Positions 1 to 11,639 of a DNA stretch of 64,000 bases are shown piece after piece. The translations under genes were made by a program, and so were the position numbers. Source of the stretch: Delia radicum (lineage: Eukaryota; Arthropoda; Insecta; Diptera; Anthomyiidae). Below the pieces are notes generated by a model. The model did not search any database. It was not told where the DNA came from and saw nothing but the letters and a program-made list of their open reading frames with translations. The stretch's first letter is position 1; each line of letters starts with the position of its first letter. Location: positions 110,300,895-110,364,894 of the forward strand of contig CM037855.1 in assembly GCA_021234595.1 (NCBI GenBank), written 5' to 3'.

Positions 1-1291
1 CGTTGCAATCTAAACGCATAACATGAGTAAAAACCATTCAAACATTGTTGGCTTAGTGTGCAAACGTGCTAAGTCCATTTTTTAAATTTTTCAGGACAAA
101 CAAAACTGTGATCTTAGCTATAAGAATTATTCCACTGTGATATTTTAATTTTTTGAGATTTATTTTTGCATTTATTTTTAATTAATTAAATCTGTTTTGT
201 GTCGTTCATTAAATATCGTATAAAACATGTGATGTGTATTTTTTAAAAATTATGTAAATTTGACGAGAAGACTAATTATTTAATAAAAAACGAATCCCTG
301 AGGATGTCGGAAAATACCGACGAAACGTAAGAATACGAAAAATTAAATAAAAAAGTCCTTTATTTACGTTTAGAAAATTCATGACCTTGAAAGCCTGATT
401 AGAATAACTCTAAAAATAGCACAAAATGTAATTGAAAAAGGTCGAAATATATATATAAAAATCAAAAAACTTTCTAATTTTTTTCGGGTCTTTTTTAAAT
501 AAGCACTTTTTCTCTTTGTTATTTAGTCCTTTTAACATGAACTTAGCGCATAATAATAATTAATAATGACTTACCGCTGTCTTATTTCATTGCAATTAAC
601 AAACATATCTTATTAAATTTATACATTAAATTAAAAGCAATCAAAATAAAAAACTAATCAATTGTGAGGTAAACACTTATTCAATTTATGGCGGTCTTTG
701 GATAAAGAAGATTTTAAAATTTGTTTTGATACTCATAAAAATAAACCTTTTAAAATAACAGAAAAAGCTGCAAATATTAACAAATTTTTTTTGCTGATTA
801 TTAGTAAGATAATAACAGCAAAAATTAAACTGTTTAGTGTAAACAATTTTAATTATATTTAAGTTTAGTTTTAGTTTTAGTTTATTGAAAATAGCAAAAC
901 ACTCTTCTAAAATAAGCAAAATGTTTTGCTAATTATTTGCAGACAAACGACAAAAACTGTTAGATCTACAAAATGTTTGTTATTCAGTTAAATGTAAATA
1001 ACAGTAAATCGTGCTAAAATTTACAGAAACATTTTCTAAAAGAAATGTGAACTGTTGAATTTAGAAGGGTAAATTTAAATTCGAAATGTAATTAGCAGTA
1101 TTTTCCAAGACCACAGAAATAATATTTACACTCATAAAAAAGTTCATACAAATGGTTGAAAAATAGTGTCTGGATTTGCGCCAGCCGAATTTTCAATGAA
1201 GTTAATAATCCTGGACTGCTAAATTTTGGTGAGCTCAAAAAATAAGTAAAAAAAATTTAACTAACTAGACTGTTAAATACATGGACAATTG
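1..1291. other. non-coding AT-rich stretch
   Basis: No supportable gene. It contains a PLE-type hairpin near 298-325, described separately. Around 780-1030 there are short AGCAAAA/TTAGTAAA-type words shared with the TA-flanked MITE family seen at 59.3 kb. No complete element could be delimited. Confidence 0.6.
286..372 (+). repeat. PLE-type 3' tail hairpin remnant
   Basis: The plus strand has CTGAGGA at 298-304, a stem GTCGG (306-310) / CCGAC (317-321), then GAAAC at 322-326, followed by an AAATAAA-rich tail with CCTTTATTTACG. The PLE at 52 kb ends in a comparable CTGAAGA hairpin followed by AAATAAAGGATCTTTAG. The order CTGANGA-stem-GAAA is also the catalytic core of a hammerhead, but no convincing helix I or helix III is seen here. 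It is therefore called a tail remnant of a Penelope-like element in plus orientation, not an active ribozyme. Confidence 0.45.
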
Positions 1292-1673
1292 TAGGTAGGG
1301 AGTGAAAAAATTCACCAATTTCCCTATGATTTCCGTATTCTATGGGTTATTCCATGAAAATTTGCCAAAGAACCATACCTCTATCGTTAAAATCGAGTCC
1401 CCTACTTTTTGTTGGTAGATTTGTTCCCAAATTGACGTTCGTATGAAATATTACCTACACGTTCACATCCATAACTCAAAAACTATCAATCGCGTTTAAT
1501 CGCGCGCGTTGGAAAGGTGAGCTCATTTTGATCAATTTACAAAAAAAATCTCCAACATTGGTTTAACGGTTCAAAAGTTACGGGCATTTTTGTCCAAATT
1601 TTGGACCATTTTTCCATTTTTTTTCATGATTTTGTCCAAGAATATTCCTTTAATGCCATTTTTTGGCTCAATC
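1292..1673 (+). repeat. left terminal inverted repeat
   Basis: About 382 bp, matching 3414-3798 in inverse orientation and ending inward at GGCTCAA. Small indels and substitutions show that the two arms have diverged moderately since insertion. Confidence 0.8.
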
Positions 1674-1921
1674 CATTATTTAATTCAATTTACAATTCAA
1701 AACGAAGAGTTTAAGCCCAAATTTATCGAATTCGGTTGATTAATTCATGCGATATTGCTAAAACAAAATAACACATAAAACCAACTTTTTGATTTTTTTT
1801 CCCTTTTTATTTTTTTTTCTACAAAAATTCAAATTAAGAGATAATAAAGTATCTATCAACCTATTATCAAAAAAAAATATTCAACTTGAGTGTAGTAAAA
1901 GACAAAATGTGAAAAAAAACA

Positions 1922-3090
1922 TTATTTTTTCTGAAAGTCTTGTTTGCTTTCAAGTCTGGGTGTTTTCGTACGGCTTTCTAATGTCGTCGCCATAGCGCCT
2001 TCTACATTCTTTCCTGCAACTCGTTTAGCAGTGGCAGCCAGCAATTGGACATGTCTTTCCGTTGAGATTTTGGTTCCCTCAAAACAACTGGATGAGGTTC
2101 TTTAACCATCCTTGGATGCAACTTCTCTTCAATTTTTTCTACAGTTAGAGCATCATTTTTCCTGCCGTCGAATGAAAATGATATCAAATTCGAGCCATCA
2201 TACCGCTTACGAAGTGCGTCTTGTCTCCATTTTTCTCTTTCTCTACGAAGTTTACTTTTATCCATGATGACAAGATTGTCATGAGCATCTTTTACGCCCA
2301 GGTCTTCCATCAGAGCTGTTGCCAATGCTTATCCCATTCTATCATGCACACCAAATCTGTCATACATCATTGCATAGTTTTTAGTATTGTATCTGGGAGT
2401 GTATGTTTGTGGTGGTAGAACTAATTCTGAACCTCCTCTCACATCAACTTCCATTTCGTCATAATGTGGTTCGTATGTATGATCGTTGCTCACTGGGATT
2501 GTTGGTATAGTCGTTGGTATCGTCTCTTCACTTCCACTATCGTGTTCCGGTATCGTTTGTTTTCTGTCATTATATTGATCGCGCATGAAATCTTTAAAGT
2601 TTTCTGGGATAGATCCACATGAGCAGTCGTTTTCTTTCAAGTTGCATTTATATTTTCCAATGTTGAATAATTGTTTTGTTGATTCTACGAATTTTTTAAA
2701 TTCTGTTGCGCGTTTTACTCGTTGTTTATCTGCATTACTATATGCGTCAAGCAAATTATTCAAATTTCTAATGATGCTACCTTTGAGTATAAGTTCAATA
2801 TTAAGTTGATTCCAAATTTCTAACAATCTGTCTGCTACTTGGGGAGTAAATCTTTTATACGAAAACATTTTGCTTTGGGCTTTTGAACGTTCGGCCAAGA
2901 AAAAATAGTACTTCAATATATCTCGTTTAGTTGACAGATTAATATCAGGTAATTCACAGGCCACGCCAAAAGAAAAAACATCATGAGAGACCAAATGTTG
3001 CAAACTACTGCGTTGGGTATCTATTGGATTTTGCGATGAACCAGGCTCTGAATCCAAACCGTCACTAAAAGAATTAAATATGTTTTTCAT
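1922..3090 (-). pseudogene. broken transposase-like ORF inside long-TIR element
   Basis: The minus-strand frame starts at ATG 3090-3088 (MKNIFNSFSDG) and runs about 253 codons to an in-frame TAA at 2329-2331. It then continues in the same frame to 2002. The text across the stop (DRFGVHDRMG, stop, ALATALMEDLGV) reads as one protein, so the stop is a point mutation. The N-terminal part contains a basic patch (KRDILKYYFFLAERSK) and ADRLLEIWNQLNIEL. A later segment has KLRREREKWR and then SFSFDGRKNDALTVEK. These resemble arthropod transposon-derived proteins in which a VHWDGK/SFDGRK strand opens an RNase H-like domain; this family link is from memory. The frame ends soon after this strand. In another frame 1922-2040 reads AATAKRVAGKNVEGAMATTL...SKQDFQKK then stop, which looks like the true C-terminus after an internal deletion. 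Most of the catalytic domain is therefore missing. Confidence 0.6.
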
Positions 3091-3413
3091 AGAATAATAA
3101 TATAACTATTAACTATAATAGTTAGCAATGTTTTTACACTTACCTTTAAATCTTTTCTAAATTTCAAAATAGTTTGATTATTTGTTAGTTATTTCAAGTA
3201 ACACTTCACTGAAATGACGCTCAAACAAAACTAGCATACACTGGAATATTATAAACAAACAAAAATAACAAACAAAAATAAAGAAACTAAAAACAAAAAG
3301 AAATAAACAAACATAACAAAGGGTATGCACCCTGTGAAAAAATATGCCAATAATGTAAAGCAGAAATCAGTCCAGTCGTAACGTAAGGTTCGTAAGCTTC
3401 GTAAGTCAAAAAA

Positions 3414-3798
3414 ATTGAGCCAAAAAAATGGCCATGAAAGTAATATTCTTGGACAAAATCATGAAAAAAATGGAAAAATGCTCCAAAATTTGGACAAAAA
3501 TGCCCGTAACTTTTGAACCGTTGGACCAATGTTGAAGATTTTTTTTTGTAAATTGATCAAAATGATTTCTAACGCGCCTACTGGCGATTAAACCCGATCG
3601 ATAGTTTTTGAGTTATGGATGTGAACGTGTAGGTAATATTTCATACGAACGTCAATTTGGGAAAAAATCTACAAACAAAAAGTAGGGGACTCGATTTTAA
3701 CGATAGAGGTATGGTTCTTTGGCAAATATTCTTGGAATAACCCATAGAATACGGAAATCATAGGGAAATTGTCGAAAAATAAATCGACCCGCCCTAAT
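3414..3798 (-). repeat. right terminal inverted repeat
   Basis: Inverse partner of 1292-1673. It begins inward at TTGAGCC and ends at CCGCCCTA beside an (AT)n tract, so any target duplication on this side is obscured. Confidence 0.8.
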
Positions 3799-3820
3799 AT
3801 ATATATATATATATATATAA
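3797..3820. repeat. (AT)n microsatellite
   Basis: An alternating AT run immediately outside the right end of the long-TIR transposon. Confidence 0.9.
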
Positions 3821-3894
3821 ACCTGGGATTCCTAGTTGGAACATAGGGCCAGAAAAATTTACTGGTTTCATTAATCATTTTGTTTCGGATGAGT

Positions 3895-4155
3895 GGGAGA
3901 TTAACCCTCTGCATCCAAGGCTAGTGTTGGGGCTGCCAACTTATTGCCTCCAGCCCGACTGCTTCGTTGCTCACACTAGCTAGTACCATAATGGATGTTA
4001 TAATACCATTTCCCGGTGTCCACCTGCCCCTAAGGGTCGGAGGTCGTGAGTCTTCTTAGTTGGTTGCAAGAGCACGGATTGGTTCTGGACTTTACCAAGT
4101 TAAAGACGATCAGTTCCGTTACCTTGTATGCCCAACTCTGAACACCAGGTAAATT
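3895..4155. repeat. GC-richer unclassified repeat-like block
   Basis: About 260 bp of distinctly higher GC content than its neighbours, with segments such as TTCCCGGTGTCCACCTGCC and GGTCGGAGGTCGTGAGTC. The composition resembles 3' untranslated tails of some fly LINEs, or possibly a tRNA-derived SINE head with a weak B-box. There is no coding potential, and no second copy was seen in this window. The identity is open. Confidence 0.35.
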
Positions 4156-5711
4156 AGCTTAGAATTAATCTAAACAAACAGGATTTCTACCTAATACGTA
4201 TGCTTCAATTTCGCATAACATCTGTTTTTTGGACCAGAGTCCGGTCCATATTTATTACTAGGTGTATACCTGGTTTATAGTTAGTAATTCATAGGTGCGG
4301 AGTAATGATTTGCATCAATTTTGCTCCATTTTACCTAGTTATATACATAAAGCGTTTTTTTTTGATTTTCAAGTAAAAAATATGAGACAATAACGTCATA
4401 TAGAAGTGAGGCTATTAGCGGAAAAACAAAAAAAAAATGGAGTTTAAATTTAAATTACTAAATATTGGCATGAAAAATTAGTTCAAATGCATTTGAAATT
4501 TATTCTTGTGATTATATGTGATAACTAATAAATTTAGATAAATAACTGATTTAACCGATAACAAACTGAATTGGTTCACATTTAAAAGTCTTTTGTAACA
4601 ACTTTTTTTGTGAGTGTATCTTTTGTGTTAAAAGTTAAAATAACTAAAAATGTATTTTGCTAAACTTTACCAATGATTTATCTAGTTAACAAGAAAAAAA
4701 ACAGCATTTAATTCTGTTGAACCAAGTTATTGAATCGAGCACGTTTTTTTTTTTATTTTCTTGTTTTTTTGGACTTAGCACATTTGCATACCACTACTTA
4801 ACAACAAGTAAGAACGACGTAACGGTAACTTTTTTTTGTCAATGATGGTTTCAGAGTTGTACTAACTTACTGCATTAAAATTTAAATTTTCATAAAATGT
4901 GGACTTGGCTCGTTTACACACAAAGCCAACGATGTGATGCTTTTTTTTTTTAGTAATATTGAGGAATTTCATAGATTGTTGTTAATTTGATTTTTTGCAA
5001 AAACACATATTTTTTTCGTGTAAAAAAAAAACATCTCATAAAAGTGTAATTTAACTACAATTTCTCAACTATGCCACCAGTTGTAGTTAAAGTAGTCGTG
5101 CATTTTTCAAACAAAAAAAATATAAAAATTTTCAAATTAGTTGTGATTGGCGGTTTTGTGCCTACGATCACTTTTATGCTGTTGTATCTGTATTGTAGTA
5201 TATTGAGCCTGTATTTAGTTACAGGTACATAATAATCATGATGTAGTCATTATCAGTTTTTTTATGAAGAAGTATTTGAAATATTCCAAGAAATTTCAAG
5301 ACATTAAACGACATAAAAATTTGTACCAAACATTACAATATAGGCAAAAATTAATAGTTAGAAGTAGTAGGTACATTTAGAAAGTTGGTGAAAGGATTAT
5401 GTTAGCAAAAAAATAACAAAAGTTTACCTAAATTTCAGTATAGACTAAATTTTCAATACAGTAAGCTTTCGATAGTGCTAATTAATTATTACATACGCGA
5501 TTCGAAATATTTCGCGTACTAGTTGCGACACACAAAAAATATAAAATTTTAGCTGTACTAACTCCTTCGCTTCAGCCGATATAATGGAAGAGTATATATC
5601 GCACGTGAAATTACACAAATTGCCTGTCATTGTCATTAGCACTAAGTGTTAAAAAAAAAATAATAATAATAAATGTGAAATTTTTCAAGTTTTTTTCATA
5701 AATGGTTTTCT
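4156..5711. other. non-coding AT-rich stretch
   Basis: Only homopolymer runs and short A/T-rich words; no gene, RNA or complete element could be supported. Confidence 0.6.
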
Positions 5712-6067
5712 TAATACAAATAAAAATCTGCCCTTCTGAAATCAGCAATCCACAATATTTTACCAAAAGTTTCTGTTGAATTACTGTTATTTGCATGCTA
5801 CTAAATTTCAGATATTTTGTTGATAAATACTACAGTTTTTGGTCGCTATTTTTAATCTACAAATAGTTAGTAAAAGGTTTCTTATTTTTTTTTATACAAA
5901 TAAAAATTTGCCCTTCTGAAATCAGCAATCTACTATTTCTTACTAAAAACGTCTTTTGAATTTAACAAAATATACTGTTATTTGCATGATACTAAATTTT
6001 AAATATTTTGTTGATAAATATTACAGTTTTTGTTCGCTATTTTTAGTCTACAAATAGTTAGTAAAAG
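5712..6067. repeat. tandem duplication, two ~170-bp units
   Basis: Unit 1 (about 5712-5876) and unit 2 (about 5893-6067) share long matches. Both carry GCCCTTCTGAAATCAGCAAT, then ACTGTTATTTGCATG, then TATTTTGTTGATAAATA, and both finish with CTACAAATAGTTAGTAAAAG. The units differ by scattered substitutions and an insertion of about ten bases. It is a direct, adjacent duplication without coding potential. Confidence 0.85.
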
Positions 6068-6596
6068 TTTTTGATAATTTTAGCAGAGTAAATTGCTATT
6101 ATCAATTAACTATCCCAAATAAAAGTTAACACACAAAAAGTTACGTTAATAGAGACTAAGTTAGGCGATAGTTTAAAATAAAACATTCTAATAAATCAAA
6201 ATCAAAACTGATTTATATTTTGTACCATCTTATATGAAAGTTAAGCGTGTAATTAATTTTTCTGGTATGCCTCTCATTTCTGTCCACTTTTATCGAAAGT
6301 AGGAAAAAGTTTTGTGAACCTTTTTTTCGAAATTTCGATAGTTTTTTATTTTGTACTATTCCGACACGTCTCTACGATTAATCGCTATATAAAACTTCCG
6401 TCCGGGAAGCTGTGAAAAATCTAAAAATACATAACTTTTGTCGTTCATAATACAACATTCGAATTTAAAAAAAAGTATTTTTTGTAGTTTTACTCGTTTT
6501 TCGGCTTCAGTATTCTTCTTAGCATACGGAACTTTTTGCACTTTAAATGTACTAAGCACATTTTTTTTAACTTTGCGCACAAAATATTTCGAATAT

Positions 6597-6850
6597 AGTA
6601 AAAATGAACCACATGTTAGTAAAAAATAAACAAACATTTATTTTTTTATTTTTTTAAATAACAAAAAACTACTGTAAAAAATTAATGTAAAATCATAAAA
6701 CATTCAATTAATGTGGTTTGTTTTTTTAAATGAACTACAAGGTTAGTAAAAAATTTAATTTGTTTTATGAATGACTGACATTTACAGTAAAAATAAAGGA
6801 ACTGTATTACTACCCAAACAACTACATATTTTTAAAGCAGAAGTTCCCTG
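6597..6850 (+). repeat. hAT-like MITE, 5'-truncated copy
   Basis: Matches the right two-thirds of the ~390-bp MITE complete at 27824-28225 and 47807-48191. It begins at GTAAAAATGAACC, contains ACTACAAGGTTAGTAAAAAA and ends with AAGCAGAAGTTCCCTG. The end CAGGGAACTT (read inward) fits a hAT-type terminus. The left part of the family is absent here. Confidence 0.75.
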
Positions 6851-7054
6851 AGCCAAACCATACAATTTTTTATTAAAACCAGTTATCGCTGAATCTATTT
6901 TAGTAATTCTTTTACAACGGATTCCATGGTTTGCGTTTGCAAAAATTTTAGTTTTTGAATTTTCTCGAAAACAAATATTTCAGAGGAAAAATACAACTGA
7001 CATAGAGTACTTTAAAAGTTGGATGAAGTACTCGTATAACTTAAAATATATATA
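6851..7054. other. short unannotated gap
   Basis: No recognisable feature between the hAT-like fragment and the next MITE. Confidence 0.5.
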
Positions 7055-7284
7055 CACACAAAGAAAAGTGTTGCTGTTTGCCAACTGAAATTCGGTTACT
7101 TTGACTCAAATTCGGTTTATACGAATTTCAGTCGGTTGGTACAACTCAGCATTAGTTTTCACAACAAAGTTCGGTTAATTTAACTTAGTTTTAGTTGCAA
7201 CATCCAAAATATTCAGAAATCTATTGTAACTATCGTTGTACTAACTGAATTTATGAGTTGTTTACCATTAACATACACTTTTAT
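7055..7284 (+). repeat. MITE with CACACAGAGAAAA-type end, decayed copy
   Basis: Homologous over most of its length to the intact 250-bp MITE at 54066-54315. Shared words include ACTCAAATTCGGTT, TTTTAGTTGCAACA and ATCGTTGTACTAACTGAATT. The left end reads CACACAAAGAAAAG after TA. The right terminal repeat has been lost. Confidence 0.7.
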
Positions 7285-7786
7285 AATATATGAATTCTAA
7301 ATTGTGCATTTTTTTATATGTCTACGATATGTTTAATGAGCAATGTTTTTTTTTTTGGCGGTCATGCCATTTTTAAAGTTGTCGGGTCCTCAAAGTTGTT
7401 TAAGTGTTTTCAGGTTATCTTAAATTTATATTTATATTGTTGGAAAATTCGAATTAATATATAAAACCATATCATATACAGAGATGGAAGTATATAAAAA
7501 ATTTGTTTAGGACAATTATTTTCAGTAATATATTATTATATAAAATTATTGTTAAAAACAATTTCATTTGATACTAAATATGTCTGAAGTTTCTTTAAAA
7601 TAGAATGAACTAACACAATAGTAGTATTTTTCTCCAGGCTTTTAGCAAATTCAGAACAGATTTTTCAAAAATAAAAAAAGCTTGACGAAATGTTTGTGAT
7701 CTTTACCGAAAAATTGTTCTAAAATATTCTTTGGAGGTAGAGATTGTTGCCATGAACCGTTGTTATACTACACATTTTCCAACTGT

Positions 7787-8350
7787 AATTCAGAAAATAT
7801 TAATTTAAATTCAGAATTTTCATTTTAAATCAAAAAAATATCAGTTTAAGTTTAGAATTTCCATTTTAAATTAAAAAAATATCAATTTAAGTTTAGAGTT
7901 TCCATTTCAAATTCAGAAAATATGAATTGAAAATCAGATTTTCTACTTGCAATTCAGAATATATTAATTAAAATTTAGAATATAAATTTGAAATTCAGAA
8001 AATATCAATTGAAATTCTGAAAATATCACTTGAAGTTCAGAAAATATTTCATATCAATTTCATTTAATATTTTCTCAATTTCAAATGATATTTTCTGAAT
8101 TTAAATTGTCATTTGTATTCTAAAATTTCAATTAGTATTTTTCTGAATTTAAAATGATAGTTTTAAAATTTCAATTGATATTTTTTTAATTTTAAAAGAT
8201 GTTTTCTGAATTTTAATTTATATATTCTGTATATTTTCTAAATTTCAAATACAAATTCCGAAATTAAATAAACATTTTCTGAATTCCAAATGGAATTTCT
8301 AAATTTCAATTGATATTTTCTAAAATTCAATTCATATTTTCTTAATTACA
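7787..8350. repeat. palindromic minisatellite (foldback array)
   Basis: From 7787 to about 8045 a roughly 20-22-bp motif of the type AATTCAGAAAATATCAATTT is repeated imperfectly, often as a ~41-bp double unit. From about 8055 to 8350 the same motif recurs in the opposite orientation (AATTGATATTTTCTGAATTT). The array is symmetrical about ~8050. Tandem repeats inside inverted arms recall foldback-type transposons such as Drosophila FB/Galileo. No terminal sequence or target duplication was identified, so this may simply be an inverted satellite. Confidence 0.75.
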
Positions 8351-9733
8351 TTTGCAAAAATTGTAGAGATATACTTTCATGTATAGGATATCTTGTCCGC
8401 TTATAATTTACTTAATTGTTTCTATATAATCATGGCGTGCTATGAAACCTTCAAATTGGTATACAAATTATATATTCTCTAGTCTAGAAAATTATACATC
8501 AAATTCAGAATAGTGATCATTATCATTCCCCTTTTTAAATGCTTATTACTATGCTAACATTTTGGTTGTGTTGTAGAAAATTATCAGCTGTGATTTTTTT
8601 ATTTGTGGTTGTTGGCGTTGTTGGATGGCATTTTGCCAATAAGCAGTCTATCTTGTTGCACTTGCATAATTGGCAGCTTGTTGGATTTGCGCTAAGGAAC
8701 TTGTTGTAGTTGTTTAAGTTAAATATATTTCAAGTTATTTTTGTAATGCAACATGCTTATTACTCCGCCCCATGCTGCACAACTGAAAGATCTTTAAGTT
8801 TTCATCACTATAATTTCAAGAATGTAAAACAATCAAGAATTTAACAATAAATTATTCTGCTTTAAAAAAAATTTGCACAAATTGAAAAAAAAACAAAAAT
8901 ATGAAACCACAGGAAATATTTTATATTTATGTTTGCCATCAACTAAGGATGGACTTTTGACCAAACCACACAGACAAATGCTTAACTTAAACATTGACAA
9001 TCATACTTGCATGTCAGAATAATAATGATAATATTTGCGCCAAAATAATATTTGCATATCTTATCTGGAACTCCTCTTTCTTCTGTATGCCTTAGGCAAT
9101 GAATATTTATGAGATACAAATAAAGGAAGAGGTAATAATATTTTACTGTGTGATAACAAAGTATAAAGACTTTTGAAATATGCTAAATGTTTTTAACTAT
9201 TTGAACAAATCTTTAATTATTTTCTTTATCATTTGTTGGGCGCCATTTTATATTAGTTATTACAAGTAAATCTTCTATCACCAAAAACGATGTCGATAAA
9301 AGTGTTTATATTTATTTAGCTTTTGATGATACTTTTTGCGTATAGTGTACTAAATTGAGTGTGGTAATATCAGAAATACACAGGTAAATACAGGTACCGG
9401 TAGTATTTACACTTGACATTATCTTTCGACATAAAAATGACTAACGATTGTGGTCATGTTGTCAATTCTTTAAGACTAATAAATGTAGGCGTCTCTTTTA
9501 TATTTGTTTTTCACTTGTATAGCCAAGTTAGAATTGCACACAATATTTCTTCCTTATTTTAGAAATTATACAAAAGAGTTAAAATTATTTGTATTATTAT
9601 GGTGGCGCCCACTTGAGTAATGATCATTCATGACGTTCAAATATTTATCATAATGTATGAGACCAATATATAAGAGGCATTCGCAACTTCTCAAAGCGCA
9701 TAAAAGAAAAAACTAAAAACCATTATATGAGTA
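8351..9733. other. non-coding stretch
   Basis: No gene recognised. A less A/T-biased block near 8600-8720, with GGCGTTGTTGGATGG and ATTGGCAGCTTGTTGG, may be old unique DNA, but no reading frame or RNA structure could be supported. Confidence 0.5.
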
Positions 9734-9935
9734 CACCTAACCCTCGCTTTACACAATATATACGTTCCCGAAAAAAATAGTGTGATTCGAATTCGAGAAT
9801 TTTTTTATGAAAAATCGTATAAATCGGAAAACTATAAATTATTTTAATGGAAATGTTTTTGAACTAACGAAGAAATACAGAACAATAGATGCCAATTTAC
9901 TCATAAAAATAATAAAATAATTATTTTGTTATGAA

Positions 9936-10430
9936 AATGAAAATTATTCGAGGCTATATTCTATATTTCTTTATTAGGATATTGTCCTAACAAATAATCT
10001 ATAGAGTATCGACTTTTCAAATTTATTGATTGACCACTTTCAGGAATGTGTTGATAGATCTATTTCGGGAATTTTCTAGGTTTCCATCATCAGAAGACGT
10101 TTTGAAAGAAGTGACAATCGTATGCAAAACATCAAACATTCATATAAACTAGTTTTCTCACTAAATGAGAACTAATATATGAGCTCGAAGTTAAAGATTA
10201 TCACCATTGATCAAAAACAAATTGAAAACTTGTTTGTTATATGCACCATCTATCTTTGGTAGATATATAATACACGCTTTTTGTTTTTTTTTCTAGTTTT
10301 TATTTTCACACTTGTTTTGTTTTGTTTAAAAACAAGATGTAAAGGGGGAGTTAACAAGACCGCACTTTGTCTTTTATACAAGTTTGATATAGTTTTTATT
10401 AAAAATAAAAATTATTTTGTGCTTCTAATT
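9936..10430 (-). mobile_element. hammerhead-bearing repeat, copy A
   Basis: Nearly one full unit of the dispersed ~515-bp family also found at 29.2, 47.4 and 55.4 kb. Shared landmarks in order on the plus strand are TTAGGATATTGTCCTAA, CAGGAATGTGTTGATAGATC, CAAACATTCATATAAACTAG and ACTTTGTCTTTTATACAAG. Strand is assigned by the hammerhead motif (10040-10108, minus). It lies inside the TA-flanked element 9734-11341. There is no coding capacity, and the open frame across 10281-10505 is fortuitous repeat sequence. Confidence 0.75.
10040..10108 (-). ncRNA. hammerhead ribozyme motif, copy A
   Basis: Read on the minus strand: core CTGATGA, helix II GGAA/TTCC, GAAA, helix III ATAG-AT-CTAT and cleavable C, then AACAC. 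Helix I is weakened, since GTCTT pairs with AACAC with one mismatch. The distal stem CTTTC/GGAA is partly kept. Core residues are intact. Cleavage would be predicted after the C at 10053. Activity is uncertain because of the helix I mismatch and the bases separating helix II from the core. Confidence 0.6.
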
Positions 10431-11639
10431 TATTTATATTTATATTTCCAAAGCTTCAGCCACATTGACTTACCGCTTGTAAATTTGATTCAAAAAGTTT
10501 GTTAATTTTTCTATGAATTATGGAACGACCTTACTGCAATTATTTGAATTTCAAAATATTCGCCAGATTTGCGAACAAGTTCTGGGTTTTCTGTTGTTAT
10601 TAATTCTTTTTTCTTTATTTGCTATTTATTAAATTTCTTTTGCTTAAGGTTGCGGTGGGTTTCGATTACAACAAATTAATAGAGACGGAACTTTACGAAA
10701 GTTGACTTAAGCTAAATATGTGTGCTTGAATGTATTTGTATATAATCGCTTAGTCCTTTAATTCAATTCCTTAAATATAAATGGACATTAAGACTGTTCA
10801 TTCGTAATAGCACATGCATGGGTTTTAGTTATTTAAATCTGAAAATATTTTGAACGTGGAATAATAAAAAAATGTTTTACTGATTTTAATTCAGAAACTA
10901 CAACTTAAAAACACATAAACATTTTTAAAAAACTTTACACTAAATTTTTGTTTTTTCAGTGTAGTAGATTTATTTCCATTAACGTCTTAAGCATTGAAAT
11001 CATTGTTGGTTCGAATTCATTAAAAGAATAGCGCATTTTTTTTTTCTAAATACAGAAACAATATTTTTAAACATTCGTCAAAACCTTTCTCTTAAAAATT
11101 TTCGGATCCAATAGTTAAGAATTTCAAATATATGGATATGAAACTTTTGATGACACAATTTATCTTTTTGACGTACATTAACATATTTTCAACTTTGTTA
11201 TGTTTACGTAACAAATTAGTCAACAAATAAATCTTGTAAATCAAGGTTATTTTCACAGCCCTCGATTTACTCGAGAAATAAAATAATTGTGTAAATATTA
11301 AATTGTGTAAAAAAAGTATCGTGTAAATCGAGTTATAGGTGTATAGCGAAAATAATGAATTTGCAAGGTGATTTTATTTGAAATGCCACAACTTTCACGG
11401 ACATTATTCACACTTCCGCTTTATAAATTACGGGCGAAAACTTTTCATTTATAGGTTTTCAAACCGACATTATATTGGTCATATCAGGCCATTATTAATT
11501 AAATCTATACAAAGTCTTTATTACTGGTAATCTTAAAAAATTTTATTATATTTTTCGTTAGTTATATCATTAATTTGCTATCAGATTTTGAACGAGTGCC
11601 TCAATCATGAAATTATTTTTTTTTTATGGTTTATTAATT

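Larger units (their letters stand above)
1292..3798 (-). mobile_element. DNA transposon with ~380-bp terminal inverted repeats
   Basis: Two long inverted repeats (1292-1673 and 3414-3798) bracket a minus-strand reading frame. Apart from the outermost ~30 bp the arms match closely, including segments such as TCCCTATGATTTCCG and GAACCATACCTCTATCG and their reverse complements. The outer tips read TAGGTAGGG on the left and TAGGGCGGG on the right (inward). Each tip is followed by a small hairpin: GTGAA/TTCAC on the left, GTCGA/TCGAC on the right. No clear target-site duplication is visible; the right end abuts an (AT)n run. The single reading frame, transposase-like protein and long TIRs are typical of a cut-and-paste element. 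I do not recognise the superfamily. The copy is internally deleted in its gene. Confidence 0.75.
9734..11341. mobile_element. TA-flanked pogo/Tc1-like element, non-autonomous
   Basis: The left end starts CACCTAACCCTCGCTTTACAC after TA (9732-9733). The right end, read inward, starts CACCTATAACTCGATTTACA before TA (11342-11343). 19 of the first 24 bases match. TA duplications and this style of terminus fit the IS630-Tc1-mariner/pogo group. The interior has no transposase reading frame. About 500 bp of the interior is a hammerhead-bearing repeat, apparently inserted later, so the element itself is near 1.1 kb. Confidence 0.65.

Noticed and set aside
286..372. A further active hammerhead ribozyme
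   Set aside because: Core-like CTGAGGA-stem-GAAA is present, but helix I and a proper helix III closing pair are missing.
6356..6637. 93-codon minus-strand frame
   Set aside because: It partly overlaps the hAT-like MITE fragment, has no motif and an A/T-driven composition.
10281..10505. Open frames in the dispersed ~515-bp repeat (also at 47444-47713 and 55470-55775) that look like related proteins
   Set aside because: Their similarity comes from the shared non-coding repeat. They are poly-T-driven (Phe/Leu-rich), occur on different strands relative to the ribozyme, and have no domain.
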